Shown here piece by piece: positions 33,556 to 38,881 of a stretch of 38,881 nucleotides of DNA (position 1 is the first letter of the stretch; the number at the start of each line of letters is the position of its first letter). The position numbers were made by a program, and so were the translations under genes. The DNA lies in assembly GCA_012518735.1 (NCBI GenBank), contig JAAYRO010000171.1, forward strand, positions 1 through 38,881, read 5' to 3'. The stretch comes from Bacillota bacterium. GTDB lineage: Bacteria > Bacillota > Limnochordia > Darwinibacteriales > Darwinibacteriaceae. The notes below the pieces were generated by a model. It saw only the letters and a program-made list of their open reading frames with translations, was not told the DNA's origin and ran no database searches.

Positions 33556-34325
33556 AACCTAAGCGGATTATTCCTTGTTTAGATGTGCGTAACGGTCGAG
33601 TGGTCAAAGGGGAGCAGTTTCAAAACATTGTAGACGTAGATGATCCTGTAGTGCTTACCCAACGTTATTGTGAGGCAGGCGCTGACGAGCTGGTTCTTTA
33701 TGATATTACTGCTTCTCATGAAGGACGGAGTATCTTATTAGAAATTGTGGAAAAAGTAGCGAAGCATATTTCCATTCCTTTCACCGTAGGTGGAGGCATT
33801 GAAACAATAGACGATTTCGAAAAAGTACTCCACGCAGGGGCAGACAAGGTATCCATTAACAGCTCTGCAGCTGCCAACCCTCAATTAATTAGAGAAGCGT
33901 CCCAAGAATTTGGCAGCCAATGTGTAGTTCTGTCCATCGATGTAAAAAAGACAAGCTGTAGTAAGTGGCATGTGTTTACAAGAGGGGGGCGGCAGGATAC
34001 GGGGATGGATGCAGTAGAGTGGGCCAAGAAAGGTGCCCAATTAGGAGCTGGCGAAATCGTACTTAATGCCATGGATACGGACGGTGTCAAAACTGGCTAC
34101 AGCCTAGAAATTACCCGCACCATCACTGAAGCTGTACCCATTCCAGTCACTGCTTCCGGTGGGGCTGGAACAAAAGAGCACTTTTTAGAGGTCCTAACGG
34201 AAGGAAAAGCAGATGCTGCCTTAGCGGCTTCCGTCTTTCACTTCGGACAAATTCAAATACCAGAATTAAAAAAGTACCTGCTGGAACATGGAGTAGATGT
34301 GAGGAGAGAGCGAAATGGATTATGA
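33552..34325 (+). CDS. hisF: Imidazole glycerol phosphate synthase, cyclase subunit
   Basis: HisF makes imidazoleglycerol phosphate and AICAR from PRFAR and ammonia. The 257-residue barrel is complete: [16 protein letters not shown], catalytic Asp in CLDV and in [25 protein letters not shown], and [15 protein letters not shown]. No amidotransferase domain is fused to it, and no hisH gene is in the operon. Free ammonia or a distant HisH must serve it. It overlaps hisI by 11 nt. Confidence 0.97.
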   Translation: MKPKRIIPCLDVRNGRVVKGEQFQNIVDVDDPVVLTQRYCEAGADELVLYDITASHEGRSILLEIVEKVAKHISIPFTVGGGIETIDDFEKVLHAGADKVSINSSAAANPQLIREASQEFGSQCVVLSIDVKKTSCSKWHVFTRGGRQDTGMDAVEWAKKGAQLGAGEIVLNAMDTDGVKTGYSLEITRTITEAVPIPVTASGGAGTKEHFLEVLTEGKADAALAASVFHFGQIQIPELKKYLLEHGVDVRRERNGL

Positions 34326-34965
34326 CTTGACAAACATTCAATTTGATGAGCAGGGCCTGATCCCCGCAGTTGTGCAGGATATTCGCACAGGAAGGGTACT
34401 CACTCTCGCCTATATGAATGAAGAATCACTAGAAAAGACATTAGAGACTGGCCAAACCTGGTTTTACAGCCGAAGACGCCAAGAGCTTTGGCATAAAGGC
34501 GAGACATCGGGGAACATCCAAATCGTCCATCGTATTTCCTTCGATTGTGATGCTGATGCGCTGGTTGTAGAAGTGGAACCGAAAGGGCCTGCATGTCATA
34601 CAGGAGAGAAGAGCTGCTTTTATGAGCAGCTGTACAACGAAGGACCACTAGCTTCTCTAAATCGAGAAATCATTTTTGAACTATATGATGTGATCCAGGA
34701 TCGAAGGGAGAACCCAGTTGAAGGGTCTTATACGAACTACCTGTTTGAAAATGGTCTGGACAAGATCTTAAAGAAAATCGGCGAAGAAGCGACAGAAGTG
34801 GTTATTGCCGCCAAAAACCGCAGTAAAGATGAGTTAGTCTATGAACTGTCGGATCTCGTTTATCACTCATTGGTCTTAATGGCAGCTAAAGATGTGCAGA
34901 TTGAAGAGGTAAAACAGGAACTGGTCAAACGCAGACCAAGTAAGAAGAAGGAGGGATCAGCATGA
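34315..34965 (+). CDS. hisI: Bifunctional phosphoribosyl-AMP cyclohydrolase / phosphoribosyl-ATP pyrophosphatase
   Basis: HisIE performs steps two and three of histidine synthesis. The N-terminal HisI domain (about 1-110) has [46 protein letters not shown] and CHTGEKSCF with the zinc cysteines. The C-terminal HisE domain (about 118-216) has [20 protein letters not shown] and [11 protein letters not shown], a MazG-like helix set. The 216-residue length fits the fusion. Its stop overlaps the hisC start (ATGA). Confidence 0.97.
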   Translation: MDYDLTNIQFDEQGLIPAVVQDIRTGRVLTLAYMNEESLEKTLETGQTWFYSRRRQELWHKGETSGNIQIVHRISFDCDADALVVEVEPKGPACHTGEKSCFYEQLYNEGPLASLNREIIFELYDVIQDRRENPVEGSYTNYLFENGLDKILKKIGEEATEVVIAAKNRSKDELVYELSDLVYHSLVLMAAKDVQIEEVKQELVKRRPSKKKEGSA

Positions 34966-36023
34966 GCAGGTTTTGGAGCACTACCGCAAGCAGCACTGAC
35001 CCATACGTGCCGGGAGAGCAGCCGCAAAAGCAAAATATTATTAAGCTGAATACTAACGAGAACCCCTACCCGCCCTCCCCGAAGGTACTCACTGCCATCC
35101 GCGAAGGAGTCAATGAGAGTCTTCGCCTCTATCCTAGTCCCACAGCCGATGATCTGCGAAGAACTGCTGGAGAGTTCTTCGGTCTTAGTCCGAATCAGGT
35201 ATTTGTGGGAAATGGTTCTGATGAGGTACTGGCCTTTGCCTTCCAGGCCTTCTTCGAACCTGGTGAGACCATTCTGTTCCCAGATATCACTTACAGTTTC
35301 TATCCCGTTTATGCCAAACTGTATGACCTTAATTACGAAACAGTACCCCTTAATGAGGATTTTTCAGTCCCTGTAGAGAAGTTTCTAAATGCTCCAGGTG
35401 GTGTCATTTTCCCTAACCCCAACGCGCCAACAGGCCTCGGCTTAAGTTTGGCTCAAGTAGAGTACATTGTGAATCACAATCGAGATAGAGTAGTGATTGT
35501 AGATGAGGCTTATGTCGATTTTGGGGGACAATCCGCGGTTCCCTTGATTCAGAAATACCAAAACTTACTGGTCATTCAGACATTGTCTAAATCCCGATCC
35601 TTAGCGGGTTTGCGAGTTGGCTTTGCCCTTGGTCAAGAGCACCTTATTGAAGGCCTGAACCGCATTAAGAACTCGTTCAATTCCTATACTTTAGACCGCT
35701 TAGCCCTTATTGGAGCAAAGGCTGCCATTGAAGATGTAGAGTACTTCCAATCCACTACGGAGAAAATCATAACTACACGGAAGCGGATCACTTCAGAACT
35801 TAGAAATCTGGGGTTTTATGTCATTGAATCCCAAGCCAATTTCATATTTATTAATCACCATCAACTGCCTGCCAAAAAGCTCTATGAAGACCTCAAAGAA
35901 CAAGGGATTTATGTGCGCTACTTCAACCAGTCTCGCGTTGAAGATTTTGTCCGCGTAACTATCGGAACAGATGAGGAGATGGATGTCTTTCTAAAGGCAG
36001 TCAGGGAGTTTTTACGTACTTAA
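34962..36023 (+). CDS. hisC: Histidinol-phosphate aminotransferase
   Basis: HisC is a PLP enzyme that converts imidazoleacetol phosphate and glutamate to histidinol phosphate. The 353-residue product has fold-type I features: [49 protein letters not shown], and the PLP lysine in [15 protein letters not shown]. The C-terminal [19 protein letters not shown] holds the substrate arginines. It is the last gene of the operon. Only 23 nt separate it from the convergent flavoprotein gene, and I see no clear terminator. Confidence 0.97.
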   Translation: MSRFWSTTASSTDPYVPGEQPQKQNIIKLNTNENPYPPSPKVLTAIREGVNESLRLYPSPTADDLRRTAGEFFGLSPNQVFVGNGSDEVLAFAFQAFFEPGETILFPDITYSFYPVYAKLYDLNYETVPLNEDFSVPVEKFLNAPGGVIFPNPNAPTGLGLSLAQVEYIVNHNRDRVVIVDEAYVDFGGQSAVPLIQKYQNLLVIQTLSKSRSLAGLRVGFALGQEHLIEGLNRIKNSFNSYTLDRLALIGAKAAIEDVEYFQSTTEKIITTRKRITSELRNLGFYVIESQANFIFINHHQLPAKKLYEDLKEQGIYVRYFNQSRVEDFVRVTIGTDEEMDVFLKAVREFLRT

Positions 36024-36046
36024 GGTACTGAGAACTCCTTCAGCCA

Positions 36047-36685
36047 TCATTTCCTCAAAGACAAGTCCTGTCTCTTCAAGCCATTAGCCTTAATGGACCG
36101 CCGCCAGCCAATTTCTGCAGCTAGTTTATACACGATTCTTGGGAGATTTGCTGTAAAAAAGAGACTCTCACCGGAGGTACGCTCCAAAACATTATGGGCG
36201 AGCTGTGCCAACCCTTTCCCAAGATTTTTCTTTGGACCATGACCAATGGGAACATTCTGCAGCATAGGAAGCATTCCTCCGGCACCGATCCCAATACCCT
36301 GCCCCCACGTAAGTCCCGCTTTTATACACCAGTTTTTCAGCATTTCTACTGCCAATTCATTGTGCTCGCCTTCGTAAAATCCACAGTTCACTATAGAGTA
36401 AACCATGATCTCCTTCTTTGGAATGGCAGCCAAGTACCTTTCTAACTGCACAAGACAGGAGAGCAGATGAGAAGGAATACCATCCACATACAGGGGAAAA
36501 GCAAAAATCAGGACATCACAGTCTCTGATCTCCTCCATTTCTGTTGGACTTAGTGCGGGGTTTCGAAAATGATATTCCAGAACTCTGTTACCATCTTGAG
36601 CTAAGAGCGGCTTCAGTTCCTGGAGAATACAGTTAGAGGCGCTGCCCCTTCCTTTTGGACTGCCGTTAATCAAGGCTATAACCAC
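36047..36685 (-). CDS. Flavodoxin-like NAD(P)H-dependent oxidoreductase
   Basis: The 212-residue protein has the flavodoxin-like phosphate loop INGSPKGRGSASNCIL and the second loop FAFPLYVDGIPSHLLSCL, so it should bind FMN. The C-terminal about 50 residues are basic and variable. It lacks the CxGC cysteine cluster found in its neighbour at 36676-37185, and the two genes overlap by 10 nt. The electron donor and substrate are unknown. Confidence 0.87.
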   Translation of the reverse strand: MVIALINGSPKGRGSASNCILQELKPLLAQDGNRVLEYHFRNPALSPTEMEEIRDCDVLIFAFPLYVDGIPSHLLSCLVQLERYLAAIPKKEIMVYSIVNCGFYEGEHNELAVEMLKNWCIKAGLTWGQGIGIGAGGMLPMLQNVPIGHGPKKNLGKGLAQLAHNVLERTSGESLFFTANLPRIVYKLAAEIGWRRSIKANGLKRQDLSLRK

Positions 36686-37185
36686 AATACTTTCTCCTCC
36701 AATTCGACAATACTGTGAGCAAAGGAGACACTGTAAACATGACAGTCCAAGTTAATCGCGTTAGCCTGGACCAACCTTTGAGCCGTTTGTTTTTCCTTTT
36801 CTGTAATGTTTTCGCCGTAGAACCAAACCTTCAGATCTATTTCGTTGCTGTATCGCCTTTGGTGATGCATTCTACCATTCCGAATCTGAAAGTCAGGATG
36901 GATGTAGGAAATACTGCGGTCAAGTACATTCTTGACAAATGGACTAAATCCACCATAGCAGCATTGGCTCATAATCAGCAGTTGACTGCACCTCGATAAG
37001 TGTTCTCCCATATTACCATATTCATCTCGGATAACGCATTCTCCAGGTGTTTTGATCCAGCAGCCAAAACATCCCAGGCAGTGGTGTATGGTCCCATTAT
37101 CTGAAATAGTCAGTGTTTTATCGAGCGGTTTAGGAAACAAAGCGAGGAAGTCTTTAGTTTCTAGGTCATGTATAAATACTCTCAT
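36676..37185 (-). CDS. Flavodoxin-like protein lacking the P-loop
   Basis: This protein of about 169 residues matches the cysteine-cluster region of flavodoxin/iron-sulfur flavoproteins (HHCLGCFGCWIKTPGECVIRD) and the second flavin loop (MSQCCYGGFSPFVKNVLDR). Its N-terminus (MRVFIHDLETKDF) lacks the usual phosphate-loop GSPR motif. ATG 37185 is preferred, since the upstream ATG at 37194 lies directly on the purine tract. It may work with the P-loop-bearing neighbour as a heterodimer; this is inference. Confidence 0.8.
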   Translation of the reverse strand: MRVFIHDLETKDFLALFPKPLDKTLTISDNGTIHHCLGCFGCWIKTPGECVIRDEYGNMGEHLSRCSQLLIMSQCCYGGFSPFVKNVLDRSISYIHPDFQIRNGRMHHQRRYSNEIDLKVWFYGENITEKEKQTAQRLVQANAINLDCHVYSVSFAHSIVELEEKVLWL

Positions 37186-37214
37186 CCCGATCATCCCTTC
37201 GCCTGTACTGGACT

Positions 37215-37535
37215 CTAGTATTTCACTGCTCGCGTCGCTATAAATGTGTTGATATCCGGGTCTAGTAAATCATCTCCACCAGATGAATCTTCATAAAATC
37301 CACGAACCATAAACCCTGCATCAATTTGACCACCGCCCGATGCGAGACACAAGATCTTCTTCCCACAAAGACTTGGAAACCACTCTAAGGGAACAGGTTT
37401 GGTAGGCGTTAGAAGAACACTCCATTTGCCTTTTCTAGCCTCTTCTATAGTCGCTGTGTCCACAGGCTTTGTCCAAATACTGCCTTTTTCCACTTCCCTA
37501 TTCCATGCCTCACGATTGTGAACGACAAAATCCAT
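37215..37535 (-). pseudogene. SAM-dependent methyltransferase with its core deleted
   Basis: The intact 106-codon frame joins two ends of a larger methyltransferase. Residues 1-73 are the typical N-terminus (VVHNREAWNREVEKG, LTPTKPVPLEWFPSLCGKKI, LCLASGGGQ). From residue 74 the sequence jumps to the typical C-terminus (AGFMVRGFYEDSSGGDDLL, TFIATRAVK). Most of the SAM-binding Rossmann core and catalytic part, roughly 130-150 residues of a family of about 240-250, is missing in frame. The join falls at a GGGQ sequence that occurs at both ends in full-length relatives, so a deletion between short repeats is likely. The product cannot be an active methyltransferase. Confidence 0.75.
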
Positions 37536-37551
37536 AACAAGCCGCCTTCAC

Positions 37552-38343
37552 TTATTTTTTATTGAATATGGTCCGGGCCAAATAATCGCCCAGATGAGGG
37601 AAGAGATTGTACATCCGCCCTCCCACTTCCATGATTCTAGGCATATTCACCTCTCTTCTAGAGGTTAGCATCACTTCTACCACCTGCACAGCCACGGTTT
37701 GAGGTTTTAGAACAACGGACCCGACATTTTTCAGATAGTCCCCAGTCTTATCGGCAGCTGCGAAAAAGTCTGTCTTGATTGGACCTGGATTAACGGTGGT
37801 TACAAAAATATGCTGAGGCTTGAGTTCTAATCGCAAGGCGTTGGAGTATCCAATAACAGCAGCCTTGGTTGCTGAGTACACGGCCGATTTAGGAGTAGCT
37901 ATCTTACCACCTTGCGATGCAATATTGATAATATGACCCTGCTTTCTTTCTGCCATTTTCCGGGCCACCAGTTGAGTCATATACATTAACCCAAATACGT
38001 TAACGCGAAACATCTCCTCTGCCAAATCCATATCCATATGAAGAGCTTCCTCAAAACAACCAAAACCTGCGTTATTAACCAAGACGTCAATCTGGCCAAA
38101 TTCATCGTATACTGCATCTAAGACAGATTGGATCTGTGTCTTACTTCTCACATCGAGTTTGTAAGCGGCGACTCGCCGACCTGAATAAGCAGCACAGCGG
38201 TCTCTCACTATTTCTAGTTTATCTAATCTGCGAGCGGAGACAGCAACGGCTGCATCTTGTTTGGCAGATTCATAAGCGATCTGCTCTCCCAAGCCACTGG
38301 AAGCTCCTGTAATAAGAACTACCTTATCCCTTAATCTCCCCAT
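37552..38343 (-). CDS. Short-chain dehydrogenase/reductase (SDR)
   Basis: The 263-residue NAD(P)H oxidoreductase is a classical SDR: cofactor motif TGASSGLGEQIA, VLVNNAGFG, the catalytic serine in INIASQGGK and YSATKAA (Tyr-x-x-x-Lys), and NPGPIKTDF. The C-terminal extension (about 215-263, PQTVAVQVVEVMLTSRREVN) matches the DltE/YqjQ-like subgroup. The substrate is unknown. The gene follows DUF3795 on the minus strand. Confidence 0.94.
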   Translation of the reverse strand: MGRLRDKVVLITGASSGLGEQIAYESAKQDAAVAVSARRLDKLEIVRDRCAAYSGRRVAAYKLDVRSKTQIQSVLDAVYDEFGQIDVLVNNAGFGCFEEALHMDMDLAEEMFRVNVFGLMYMTQLVARKMAERKQGHIINIASQGGKIATPKSAVYSATKAAVIGYSNALRLELKPQHIFVTTVNPGPIKTDFFAAADKTGDYLKNVGSVVLKPQTVAVQVVEVMLTSRREVNMPRIMEVGGRMYNLFPHLGDYLARTIFNKK

Positions 38344-38359
38344 TCTTTCACCTGCTCCA

Positions 38360-38674
38360 TCACAATGCTTCGTGTCGGGTTTGAGCCAGAGCTTTTAGCA
38401 GAATGACTCGGTCTTCCACGATTTGTTTGTGCTCAGCCTCTGTCCATTCTGGACTTTTATTTGCCCAAAACTGCTTACAGGGAATAAGAGAACATTCTCC
38501 ACAGTGTTCTAAAGCTCTTTCTGTAACACAGCATTGGTAAAAATCACAGACTTCTAATCCAACCTCATTGAGCCAACACGCCTTACCCTCAATAGCATAA
38601 CACCCCATACATTCCTTTTCATAAATGCGACAATCACTGCACGAACACCCACAAACACCAGTTACGTTTTCCAC
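38360..38674 (-). CDS. DUF3795 cysteine-rich protein
   Basis: The 104-residue protein has about 12 cysteines in the DUF3795 pattern: CGCSCSDCRIYEKECMGC, ACWLNEVG, CDFYQCCVTERALEHCGEC and PCKQFW. It probably binds zinc or an iron-sulfur cluster; the function is unknown. The start is GTG 38674, behind AAGGAG at 7 nt. An upstream frame extension to 38713 has no ribosome site. Confidence 0.9.
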   Translation of the reverse strand: MENVTGVCGCSCSDCRIYEKECMGCYAIEGKACWLNEVGLEVCDFYQCCVTERALEHCGECSLIPCKQFWANKSPEWTEAEHKQIVEDRVILLKALAQTRHEAL

Positions 38675-38709
38675 AGTAATTCTCCTTGATCTGAAAATGA
38701 TGGTCAAGC

Positions 38710-38881
38710 TCAACGGAAAAAGGAAAAAGGGTCATGATAAGAATCTATGAGACTCTCTTTCTGCTGTTTTTCCAGAATTCGAACCATAGACTTAGCGTGA
38801 ATCCTATCATGCCACAAAAACCGCCGCAGCACTTTTTTGACAGTCCAGTGTTCATTGTCGACATATACCACTCTCTCGTTA
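38710..38881 (-). CDS. DinB-like protein, C-terminal end (partial)
   Basis: The frame is open from the window edge and stops at TGA 38710-38712, giving 56 residues. It reads WTVKKVLRRFLWHDRIHAK followed by SMVRILEKQQKE and DPFSFF, resembling the C-terminal helix of DinB/YfiT-like four-helix-bundle proteins with its metal-ligand histidines (HDRIH). The rest lies outside the window. Confidence 0.7.
   Translation of the reverse strand, partial: NERVVYVDNEHWTVKKVLRRFLWHDRIHAKSMVRILEKQQKESLIDSYHDPFSFFR

Overview
The window looks like chromosome of an anaerobic, amino-acid-fermenting Bacillota bacterium (Clostridia or a related class). The evidence is a selenoprotein glycine reductase operon, pyruvate formate-lyase, a hisZ-type histidine operon, ydaO (c-di-AMP) and RFN (FMN) riboswitches, strong AGGAGG-type ribosome binding sites, TTG/GTG starts and consensus sigma-A promoters. 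No rRNA, tRNA, CRISPR array, insertion sequence or prophage was recognised.

Layout. (1) 1-2343: 3' part of pflB, then pflA and a terminator. (2) 2365-8530: glycine reductase operon trxA-grdE-grdA-grdB-grdCD. grdA and grdB each contain an in-frame UGA read as selenocysteine. GrdC and GrdD, normally separate subunits, are one 841-residue polypeptide here. (3) 8619-12946: a small membrane protein gene; a GntR-controlled ABC transporter operon ending in a DUF4097-like protein, with a double-palindrome operator; then DUF2512-like and UPF0180-like genes. (4) 12557-19904, minus strand: yjbQ-nitroreductase-VOC-aldolase, then MFS transporter-DUF4932-DUF1028-phosphodiesterase. (5) 19941-20828: two divergent small genes. 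One encodes an unrecognised 56-residue protein under its own promoter, c-di-AMP riboswitch and terminator. (6) 21089-24898, minus strand: phospholipase D family protein, FMN-riboswitch-controlled ribU, flavoprotein and methyltransferase. (7) 24998-28192: PadR-controlled operon with DUF2812, a membrane-anchored ectodomain protein and an exported EreA/ChaN-like protein. Next to it is debris of a two-component system. (8) 29302-36023: histidine operon hisZ-G-D-B-A-F-IE-C. hisH, the usual glutaminase gene, is absent. (9) 36047-38881, minus strand: two flavodoxin-like genes, a methyltransferase with its core deleted, an SDR, a DUF3795 protein and the end of a DinB-like gene.

How the genes work together. 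PFL makes acetyl-CoA and formate from pyruvate. Thioredoxin and GrdA/B/E/C-D reduce glycine to acetyl phosphate and ammonia, conserving energy. The histidine operon is complete from PRPP/ATP to histidinol, except for the HisH glutaminase and the histidinol-phosphate phosphatase. The accessory stretches on the minus strand hold several regulated exported or membrane functions whose substrates cannot be told from sequence. The most unusual items are the grdC-grdD fusion, the riboswitch-controlled microprotein, the missing hisH and two internally deleted relics.
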